Positions 12,501 to 24,500 of a DNA stretch of 64,000 nt are shown in pieces (position 1 is the stretch's first letter; each line of letters opens with the position of its first letter). Origin of the DNA: Eumeta japonica. Taxonomy: Eukaryota > Arthropoda > Insecta > Lepidoptera > Psychidae. Below the pieces are notes generated by a model. The model saw only the letters and a program-made list of their open reading frames with translations. It was not told the DNA's origin and did not search any database. The stretch spans positions 62,001-126,000 of the forward strand of contig BGZK01000297.1 in NCBI GenBank assembly GCA_005406025.1. The letters are read 5' to 3'. A program made the translations under genes and the position numbers.

Positions 12501-15500
12501 CTCTGATTTTCCGAAGATATTTTTGTCTCCAGATTAGTCAATACTACACCAGTAAGCTGATTAGGTGCTGATTCAGGAACCTCTTCCAATACAATTGCTT
12601 CTGTAGTTGCACATGTGTTGTTCAATACTGTATTTTCTAATTCTTCTGATGATTTGGGGGTACTTGAAGAAAAACTGACCTTTAGGATGGAAACCATCCG
12701 GAATTGTGCTAATTTGTTTAGTACTACACCTCCTTTCATTATCTAATAAGTTATTAGTTTCATTAATAAGGTCAGGCATATTTAAATATACTGTGGAATC
12801 ATTTTTCAACATAAATAAGTAGTCACTGTCACATTCAGATACATCTTTACATGTTCTAATGACATCCTTAAAATTATTATCTAAAGTATCCTTAATTAAA
12901 ATTGTTCTACCTGTTTCATTAGTGAGATCCATATAACCAGTACTATCATCGGATGTTATATGTTTACTTAAAGTTATTTCTTCATCAGACTCAGATCTAA
13001 GTGTATCATTTGTAATATGAACAGACTGCTGTTCAATATTACTGCTGCTCTCGTTTTTACAAATTACATTCGCTTTATTTAGTTCAGTATTTGGTTCATC
13101 TGCTTTTATAATGTTTTCGACTTCCCTCATGTCGAGTGTCTTTATATTCGAGACTTGTGTACTTGAAATGACGGAAACATCTTGACTTTCATTAGGCATA
13201 CAATCTATTGACTTAGACAAACTAAAATTAGTGTTACTGGTATCTAAGGGTTTTATAATTTTGTCCTTATCACATAACACTCCACAGTCTTCATTTTGGC
13301 ATTTCGCACGTTCACTTTTTATATTACTTAAACTAGATTTAACAGAAGCTATACATAAATCTCTGAGATTCGGTATATTGACTACAATATTGTTTTGTTT
13401 GGCGCGAGTTGTATCGTTCGATTTAAGCATTGCTACTTTTATATCTGATTCTGGCTTGTTTTGTATGAACACTTCGCCCTCAACTTCAAAGTCCTTTTGA
13501 GATTTTGCATCTAAAGGCGTATCAGGAGAGAGAGTATCATCAGTGTGTTGACTATTAGATTCGCTGTGACGTTCAAATGAATGATTGAGTGTGCCTATAG
13601 TTTCTCGGTCTATTTCTTCTTCAATGGTGGTCTCCACTCTGATATCTTCATTAACTTTGTGTTCTGGTGTAGCTTCCAGAATGCTTTGGAAATTACTAAT
13701 CCCAGGGGATTTTACTAAGCTCGATTGTACTGGGTAATCTTTTTTACAGTCCAAAGTGAGTGCATCTCGGGAAGGACTAGCTTGATGACTCGACTCTGAA
13801 CTTGAAGTTTTTTCAGAATTCAATATATTATCGAGATTCTTAATGACATCGCTTACGTCACGAAAATAGCTAACATCGTCTTGGCTGTCTGATATAATGT
13901 CCTTTAACCAAGGATCAACTTTATTAATATCTGAGCTATCTGAATAGTCTTGATAGCTTCTCGGACCTACCACAGCTGGATTCTGTTCATGGTCTTCTGC
14001 CACAGCATTCTCGCTGTGTGTAAGATATATATTTCTTACGTCTTCTAAAGACCCATGGAGGTTGGTGAGACTTTCCGACTTAATATGGACTGATAGTGGG
14101 TCTCTGTCAGACATAATGCTACTTGATCTGGAGACAGCAGTTTCTATGTCAGTGCTTAAACTGTCTTGAATTCCATGAGCATGATCTTCGAAATCTTGAT
14201 CCGAATTTGTGAAATGGGAAGTCCTAGAGGTACTCGGTGCATGAACTATGACTCTGTGTTCATCTAATGTAGGTATGGAGTTAGGTTTTAGGCTCTGCCA
14301 GCGCTCTTCAAACTGGCTACTGATATAACCGTCATCTTGCAAAATCGATTCATTTAGGTCGTCTACTTCATGTAACCTTTCAAGGTCTTCTAAATCTGGC
14401 TTTATTCGTAGACCATTAGTATATAAATGATTCAACATTATGTAAATGTGTTCAGCTGTAGGTCGATCTTCACAGTTGAAATTCCAGCAACATTGCATTA
14501 TTTGATATCTGATAAACAAAATAATACACTTAAATGTAAGGAGTAAGTTGATTTCTGACATTTACCTGATTTAAAAGACTATGTATTAATTCCAATAGTA
14601 CTGATATTTTCAAAATTTTTAATTTAATACAGAAATCAAGCAAAGTCAATGTCTACATGATACTGAAGGCTAGAAACGAATTTGTTTCTAAAAACTATGA
14701 CATATCAAAATATTTACGTATAAAAACAGAATTAAACTCTATTCCTTTAAATAAATCAGTGGTTCTTAACCTTTTAGTGATGAATGATCATTTGACAAAA
14801 TTTCTGTCTTGCCATAGATCACCAACTGTTTGGAGGTCATATATAACAAATGTGAATGAATACAAATTTCTATTTATAAGTAAAATATGCATACTATTGT
14901 TCAAAATATTCTATTTTGTTATGAAAACAACTTTATATTACAGAGGTTAATATAAAATACGATTTTTGTGAATGTATATTCTTTACTTCTTTGTTTCAGT
15001 ACTACTCAAAAGAAACTCATGACGGCATTGGCATTCAACCAAAACCAACATTTGTTTTTAATTATGAAAAACCCTGAAATTCCTTATTCTCATACATATG
15101 TCGTAGAAAACAAAATTAGTTAACGAAATATTCCTCTTTTAAATGTACCTTTCATGCTAATCTATTGTTCGATATTAAGAATAAAAATAATGATATTTTC
15201 TTCATATGGAAATATATATCTCAAGCCTTGCAACATCGAATTTTCTGACCTTTTAAATTGAATGTTTAATTTATTTAGTTGTACGAAAAAGGGAAATGTG
15301 ATTGAAAATTGGCCTCACAGACATGATCCAGCAATCATTGTTTTTACTTACAGTTGTGGTCGATAAAGGCAGGGCAGTGTCGGCTCGGACAGCGGCGGGC
15401 CAGTTTCCGACGCTTCCTCCCAAGAACATATCTCCCAAAGCACTTGACCGAGCGACCAAACATCTTCGCTCATCTACACAAAAAAATAAAGGAAAATCGG

Positions 15501-18500
15501 TTGAAAAGTGGAAAAAAATGAAACATTCTAGTTGCTCCATCAATGGCTATAGAGTAGTAAAAATTTAAATGGGAAAATAATAACTCATATGGAGCACTTT
15601 TATTTTTGCTAATTAAACTACATTTAACACTTGATACCTATTCTAATAAACTAATATTTTTCATATATGACTAACTTTCTGCCTACAGGGATTAAAATAT
15701 GTTCCTTCATCTTTTATGTTGAAACATCTTGCTGTCAACCCTAACCTAATTTTCACTTTAAATTTTGGTTCTGGTACTTTTCCTGATTTCGATCACAGTC
15801 ATATTCTCGATTTTAAATTCAATTTCACATTTGGTTTCAACCCTATCCAGTTCCATTCTTAAATCCAGGACTGGTCCTAGCTCTCCATTCTGCTTCCTAT
15901 TCCGCATTTAATTCTGTTACTAGTATTGGTAACAGATATGATTTGTAAGAAGTCAGGGCAACTGCCACTGTCAAAATATAGGCTATATTATATTACTCAA
16001 GGATAGTGTAGCTTTGTTAGTGAAAAAGGTTTTAGAGACAATGTAATAATATTAAACGTAGACGAAGTCTAAGACAAATGCTATAATAAATTCCATTAAA
16101 ACCTTCTTTATGGAAATATACATATATGTATAAACTTTCATGAAGTTCAGGCAAACGTTGTCAAAGTCCATTAATTTCGGACAGACCAAAATCCATTTTT
16201 ATATATGTAAGATCAAAATCTTTTTGTATTAACTACAAGAAAACTTATTTCACAAATTAAGCGGACCATCTATATACCTATAGATATATTTCCTTGAAAA
16301 ACTTTCCGAGTTAAATGGACTATTATGATTGCTGTCAATTTATAAAAAAAAAACCTGCTTGATGTTAAAAGCTTGGAGAAATCTGTCAATCACACAAGAA
16401 TTTTGGATTAATACTATTAGTTTTATCATAAAATCTTAGCAAGACGTGAAAAAAATTTTAAACTATTTCCTATAAGGCTTGTGTGATTTACGAGATAAAT
16501 CCTCACCGTGTGTACAAGACCACCTTCCACAGGAGGATCATGTTCTCGGGAGGACTGCTCCTTGTAGCGGCCCAACACTGCGCGCATACTACCCTCTTGT
16601 ATTAGAATGGTATCAATCGACAGATCACTGAAAACAATTTGATTATATTAAATATGATTGAGATAGATGTCTTAATATACTTAAATGAATTTAAATATAC
16701 AACATCAATGCCTGCTTGTTGTATATTCTCCTTTTTTTCTTCTTGTTATTTTATTATAATAGATATGCACTAGTCACTGCAATTTAAAATTTACAATGTC
16801 ACCATTTCATTTCATACCTATATTTACTTTATCCCTTTCCAACCGAAGAAAATAATTTACTCAGACTTTTTAAAAATTCACATGACTTTTTTATGGGAGC
16901 CTAATATCATGTTAAAAATAAATAAAAAAATCCTGAAGTATCTGGTTTCCAGAAAACTTACTCTCAAGAGCGTGGGGCTTAGGAGATAGCTCGAGATGTG
17001 AATTTTGTCTAGTTTAGAGATATGGTTTGATATTAAATGAAAATTAAAATAATTAAACAGTCTTTATCAGTCATTTATTAACAATATCAATAATGAGTTT
17101 TTAAATCCTTGGTAATAATGTCTTTGACAAAACAATCAACAGTCTTATTAGAAAACTAAAATATTTCTTCCTTACTTAGGTTATTAATCTTTTTTTTTTT
17201 GGTATAAAACTTATAAAAATCAACACAAACATTACCTTAAAGTACTTAAACTAACTTTGGAATCACATGAGATCTTATTATTTAGTAAGAGTGAGCATGT
17301 CTTAGTCTTACATAATTGAAATAAAAAAAGGTTGAATTAAGGCTTGTGAAAAGCTTTGAAACAATTTTTGTCACGAGATAGACAGAGGTAAATATCGCAT
17401 TTTATTTTAGACCGACTGCCACAATCCATAAGACAGGTCTTCGGTGCCTTAATATCATCAAAGACAGGCAGGTGATCGTAACCATCGTGTCTTTTAGCTG
17501 TTGAAGGCATGCTTACAAATTTGTAGATTTTCAAGGGCTGACTATGTTGACGTTGCTGTGGTTCACGCCCATCTTCTCTGCGCTCTGTTTTTGGCAAAAT
17601 CCAGCATTAGGCCCTCACTGGTTGTTAAAACAAAGTTATTTGCCCTACTGGCCTTGGTTTATTTTTGACTACTTGGCGTAGTTTACATCGACCAGTAAAT
17701 AGTATCATATGCTCATCTATCGAGTAGTATCCGGGTACTCTCTCCAATCTGTTACACGTTTCTTTGACCTTATTTATCATAAGTTGCACCTTCCACAAAG
17801 CATTGGTTTTTTCGGCTTCTGCTGGCGTGTCGCTGTCGACAACGTGAAGTGCATTGCGAAGAATTAAAATCCTGTCTCTGGTCATGGTGTCGCTGACCAA
17901 TGCCAGTTTCATTCCAGTTTTCCAGTACAAAGGTAGTTTTGGATAGGGAATACAGTCCATGATTAGATGAACAGCAAAGAGTTTCGCTATTTCCAGTCTG
18001 GTAGTCTTGAGTTCAATGCTGGTTATGCGCAAGTGGTTCGTGCACCTAGCAACTTCTTCCAGAAATGAATCATCCAAATAATCACAGAAGTAATCAATTG
18101 AAAAGCAAACTTGACTTATCGAAAGCGAAGAGTAATCATGAGCTTTATCTGTATAGACAGTTTCTACCCAAACTCTTTCACCTGTCCCTCTTCTTCCACT
18201 AGCCTGTCCTCTTCCCGTAACCCGCCCTCTACCTCTTGCTTTTGACGTTTCCCTGCCTGATTTGCTTCTAGTGGATCCCCTGCGTCTGGATGTTGTTGGG
18301 ATAGGTGGTGGTGCCTCATCCACTTCGGAGGATTCATCGCCAGAACCAGATCCACTCTCTTCTAGGTGATTTAAGACTCTCGCAACAATATCTTTGTCAT
18401 CAGCAAATTCCTCAATTTCCGAGTCATTCCCATCTGCTAATATTTGTGCAACTTGGTCATCCTTGAGGGGCTTTCCTAAAAATAAAGAAAAAAACCCTAA

Positions 18501-21500
18501 TTATATAATTATACATACAGGGAAATCATGTTTAGGTACAAAAAACTTATGAATATCTATTTAGTACGTATCACCTAACCTACACGATTGTGCATCCTTG
18601 ATTTTGAGTCACAATGTACCCATAAGTAAGTACGCTAGGTTCAAATTATATACATATAGGTATAAAACAATACTTAAAGTAAGTGAATCACACAAAAAAA
18701 TTATAGAAATTGCATTTATTTAATGATGAATAACCAAATACTTACTCGGGCGAGTTTGCGCGCTAAAAAACGCAGCCATCCTTCAGAGTGGTAACGGGCG
18801 ACTAACAGGTTCAAACTCGTTCGCATGAGGCCCGCGCGTGTTTTTTCCAAGAAAAAGATAGTCTCACAATCGGTAGAGGCCGGTCGCGTCTCGAAAAGTC
18901 GATTTGTGTACGCGACAGAATTTTTGAAAATTAAGTCTCACATTAAATCGGTTGTAAAGGATTATATAAACTGCATATAGCAAAAATGAAAAGCTCATGC
19001 ATTTAACTTAATTTATGATGAATAATGTTCTCTCACACAAAACAAAAGGGCTCAATAAATTGGGAAAAGCGATTTTTCAAAAAGTAAGTACTATCCTTCA
19101 TATGTAAGTACTATCCTTCGAGTGTCTACCCTGAAAATTTCATAAAGAAATTCGCAGTAATGACGAAGTTATAGCGTTTTATAACTGACCGGGTAAGCAA
19201 CGAATAACGGTCGGGGCGCAGGTAGACGCGGCCTTTACGTATTTACCGCCCTTTATATAACAAGAGCATGTTCCGAGAAGTCGATAGGCCTCAGGTATGT
19301 GTACTTTACGACGCTCAGTTCCCAGTAGTTCGCTCATTCGCTGTTTGCCGAGACGAACTGTTGTATTAAAATTGATCGCTGTTAGTGCGGAAATATTACA
19401 AAAATGGAACAACGAAAGGGTTCGCGACAGAATCATCAGTCTGGGAAACTCAGAAAAGATGTGAAAAAGAAGAGCAAGCAATCATTAAATCAACATCAAG
19501 CGGAAAAAGAGGAAATGAGTACAAGCACAGCTGCGAAGAAATTGAAAAATAAACATGAGATGTTTATTTCTGAGGAGGAAACTATTGGGTACAGAATACT
19601 CTATTTTTTCAATGTTTTACACAAAACAATAACGAAAGTATAAACCACGTCATCTGGAAAACTGCGCCAAAAGGAGTGTACAGCGGCCTTAAAATTGTTG
19701 AAATTGCTGCAAATATCGCTGCATGTAACTTCAATGAGGGCGCGAGTATATTTGTACATAATGCAAATATTGGACGTCAAGACAGGAAGAAATGCACATT
19801 GTTGGGCTAAATCTGTAGATACATAACGCATTCGGTTGGCCGAGCGCTCTGCGACAAAGGCGTCAAAAAGAAGCAAGACCGAGGTTGACACAGCAAAAAA
19901 AATATTTAATGGAAGAATCAACGTCTAGAGAAGATCCGTGGTATGGCCCAGGAATCGATGATTTCATGTAAGTTTAAAAATAAACCAGTTATTCCATTGC
20001 AAAGTGGAATCAAAACTTTAAACGCGTTTTACTCGAACAGTATCTTCAAAATCGGTACCAGAAATATCTCAGCAACTACTGGACCGATCGGGATCAAATT
20101 TTGCAAAGTTATGCTTCACACAATAATCTAGTACTTATTGAGCCCTTTTTTCGATATTGGACATAGTTTTTTTTTTGTCATAATTACTCAACAATTTTAA
20201 GGCGAAAAACCGCCAATTTTATGCAAATGACTGCCATGACCCGAAAAAATTGAATTTGCAAATTCTAGCTCGATAAGTACTAGTTCTATCTACTTTGAAA
20301 AAATAATTTCTTTTCTTTTCAGATAAGAAATGGCAGAGGCACGTCTGATACCGCGAACGCTGTCGACAAAAATACACCCAGGAAAACGACTGCAATTTTT
20401 TTGCCATTCGAAATTTTCGAACCCAATTTTCACACAATTTATAATAAATGCTATACTTCAAAATGTTTATTATGGTTTTCTATAAAAAAACAGTTTTATA
20501 CATGAAAAAAAATCTTAAACATTATCCTACTTTTATGCGCTCAGCTATATGTGAGCCCAAACTAACAATGCCATATTAAATTCCTATCTAAAAATGTACA
20601 TTTTTCATATACAGTTTATGATGATTTACTTTTAAAGGCATTATGGTACTTTTGATATGGCTATCCAATATAGATAGGAAAACACATATTCTTAGTTTTG
20701 AAATTTTTCAAAACTAAATCATGATTGCAAAAATCAACAGCAAATTCTAATTTACTGTTCAAATAATTAAATTAAGGAGCCCGGAGCCTCTTAAAAGACG
20801 CCATGGAAATTGTTTTTCGCTTTTCTTATTCTACCTCCCTGTGCCACCTAGCAACTAGAGTGACTGCTCGTCTCGCTCTACCCCAGAGCTAGCGCTACTT
20901 TTGTTTTTTTTGCAAATTGAACATATTTACAATACAATCTACGAAACATTGCCGCTATGAAGTTCGTCACGAAAGTGTCGCAATGGCGCAAAATAAAAAC
21001 ACGGCGGAGAAGAAGGAAGGATAGGAGAGCGTAATACCTGCGCAGTATATCATTCGCAGTCAATTCAGAGCGGCAAAGTTTCGTGCGTTGTACTGTATTA
21101 TGCGTTTCAAATTAACGACAATACAAACTATGCCATTTTTCGTCTGCGTTTCTATCACGGAGTAACAGTAAATTAAATTTTTATAAACTTTCGCATCGTG
21201 TAATTTAAGAAATCCTGCATTTATAAATTTTATAACAACTTTCAATAAAAAAAATTACAGTTCAAAACATGTACGCCGCGGGCGTGTGACGACGCGGTGT
21301 TTTATAATAAAGTGTGCATAACAAAATGATATCATTATTTAACAAGAAATTATAATACATAAATTCTCTACAATTTTGTCATTCATAGGAAGAAACCGAA
21401 AATATTTTTCTGTCCTGATCTGTCACTTTCATTTGAAGACAGATGATGGCATTAATGTCCAAAATTTTATTTCATATAAACTTATATATATACTTTTAAT

Positions 21501-24500
21501 TCTTCTGTATTGAACTAATAATGAATAAATGTATAAGTAATAATGGTGTCTTGTACTTTTTACATTTCATCAAATAAAGTAGTTTATAGCAATATATTTA
21601 CTAATATATACATTATTGCTATCTGATCAGAATCATACTGCTAGTAAATATATGATAAAAAACTAAATATAAATAGCATGTTCCATGTTACATGTTGCAT
21701 CAAATACTACTCACCCATACACAAATCCATGTGAATGCATGTATGAAAGGCCAGCTCCAATGTCGCACATTAAACGTAAGTGCACTCCCCTCCTGTTGAA
21801 CATTGTAGATCTGTGCCGATTGACTAATAAAAATTCACGTAAGTACTGGAAAAATGAAATTCATTGACTTAATATAACTTTTTTGTATTGAACTTATTTT
21901 GTAGTGAAACTGCAATTAATAAGCAAACCATTTGAGTCAAATTTGCGATATGCAAATATATATACAAAATTAGTGATATATATCATAGATATGACAGATA
22001 TAATCTATAGCTATAGAATATTTAACTAGTAATTAATTTTTCTGAAGTTTCCCATGAGGAACAATTATCATCATGACACTAGAAAATATGGTATGGTTTG
22101 TAATGTCATCATCAGCAAGGTGATGAAATTATAATGTTTGCAACAACTATTTCTGATAATATAAACTTTACTATTTCAGACTTACAATAATTTAAGTCTT
22201 GTAAAGAAGCTTTAAAGTGGAATTCAAATATATGTTGGTTAGGAAATTAATCAGGCTCAACAATGTTTAAAACTAGTCAAGCGAATGCTTTCAGACAATC
22301 AACCAAAAAGAAAATAAATATTGTCAAACATTACTTTTTGTCGAAGATCACAACAACATGTGAAATTTGTACATCGACATATGAAATCGAATGGCTTAAA
22401 ATACAATCAATTTTTGACAAAAGGTGAACTCTTGATAGTGAATGCCAAAATGCATTTATTACCAAATATTTATAATATCTTTACTGTACTCCGATCTTTG
22501 AAACACTAATCACATGGGATTTTTTCAATATGCTTAATCAACAAAGTATATCCTTTGATTTAAAACAGATCGTGGACAAACGCATGTAAAATTTATTTTA
22601 TATAAATGTATTTTAATTTACTGTTTGGCAATTACTAAAGATGTAGAGAAAAACGAATTTATTTAGATCCAAGCAAAAGCCATTGGCAGTATTAGTGACA
22701 GAATATGTGTGAAAAGCGAGATATTTATTAAGGAAACTTACCATAGGGCAGTACTCAAAAATTAGTAACCAGGGCTGCTCGTTTAGAGAGTAAGTTATTA
22801 ATTTCAAGATATTCTCATGTTTCAATTCTCTGTAGATCCTGGCTTCTTCCAAGAACCGCACCTTTTCTAATGGATCATTTAGGTCTAGTATTTTAACTGC
22901 TACAACTGTTTCAGCTGCATTATCGTCGAATCGCTCTATTTCACCTTTAACAATCTGCAATAAATTAATATTGTTCTTTATCATGATGAATTACATAATG
23001 CTGAAAAATAAAAAAGTCCATTTTTAATGTATCATATATTGAAATCAATTACTATAGAAAAATCGATTTATTTAGACAAATTAATCAAATATCTCAGGAT
23101 TTAAAAGCCCTTGGTAACACTGTCTTGGTAGGTGAGACTTAATAATGTTGCCAAATGACAAAAGTAGACTGAATTAATCTTGCTTTATGTTTGTGAATTT
23201 AATGGTGAAAAATTTTATTTTCAGTGAAGTGGTGCATGTGTATAGTATAAAAGACATCATAATAATTCAATGCAAGTTAACTACGACAGGCAAAGATTAT
23301 ATTCAAGTTTTCAAGTAATATTTGTGAATATTAAGTCAGGATGGTTTAAAACCAAATTAACCAAGTATATTTGCTATACACATTTTATATGAGACATATG
23401 TGAAATAGAAGAGGGTATAAAAAATCATGTCCCATATTAATAAAACTTCTAAACAGTGAATAACTCAAGTGATAAACTATACAAATAAGGAGTAGGGGCA
23501 GTCACAAAATTGAAGTAGAAACTCATGTCTGTGCCTAAGCTATTATAATAATTGTGTCTTCTATATAAAAAAACACCAATAATATTGGAAAAAAGTGGTA
23601 GCCCCATTTTGTTATTGAGATAGATTACATTGAAAATAGATGGACAAATTTCCAGAAATTGCCTTACAGTTAAACAAATCACAATTTAGATCCATAATGT
23701 TTTTACTTGTTTCATTAAAATTAATAAGAAAGAAGATATTCTGAAGTTTGTTTGATGAACAATTTAAATTGTATTCACTATTTATTGGCCTTCAGAAAAC
23801 ATCATAGATATAGATTTATATATAAAAATCAATTACTACATATATGACTAACAACACTTTAGGATGGCTGGAAGGATTTGGTGAATTCCTTTTTTTCTTG
23901 TGTTCATAATTTTCAGGGCAAGGTTTGTATGAAATAAAATAACCCTTTTAAATTTTTTGTTTGTTTGGAATGACTGAAGTAATCACAATGTGACTTCTAC
24001 TGGAAGATAGAGGAGGTTATTGGACTACATTTAGGGTATTTCTTACTTTGGCTATATTTAGGGTTCTTGTGTGGAAATTCAAAAACATTTCAAAATTTAT
24101 TGTGATTAAATTAAAGGTAGAACTGGGATCGAGATTGGGAATAAGCATTGAGATGTAGATTGGGATGAAATCAAAGACGAGGAATGGAATCGAATTACTC
24201 TACGTACAGCGTTGTCAGTTAATATAAAAGATGTAGGACTACATTCTAAGTCCACAAGGGCGGAGCCATGGACGAAAGCTGTCTACAATTAAAAATGATC
24301 AAAGGTTTGATTATATTTTAAGGCCTTGAGGTTACTAAGAACCCCAATAATTTAAATGCTTTCAAGGAAAAATATAGTATGGAGGAATTTAGAAGTCAAT
24401 GTAAGGATATATGATACATTTTTATAGGCTTCCGTGAGAATTACTAAAAAGTATTTTGTAACCTGGTACATGAACAATAAGCTATATATTGTAATTAGGA

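Larger units (their letters stand above)
16628..21714 (-). other. LMTK intron 7
   Basis: 5.1-kb intron, phase 2. It contains a piggyBac relic (17337-18779), a Mutator-like relic (19045-20150) and a dispersed repeat (about 20780-21300), listed separately. 16640-17330 is plain AT-rich DNA. Confidence 0.7.

Noticed and set aside
12660..12690. Tiny intron explaining the first frame switch (GTCAGT...CAAG)
   Set aside because: It would be about 24 nt, far below a spliceable length, and does not change the frame.
12374..12745. Programmed +1 frameshifting
   Set aside because: Two events 300 nt apart beside homopolymers fit sequencing or assembly errors better; no slippery-site and stop arrangement is visible.
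23449..23682. Exon of LMTK or a small gene in intron 5
   Set aside because: Splice phases of exons 5 and 6 already match directly and the sequence has no kinase-like motif.
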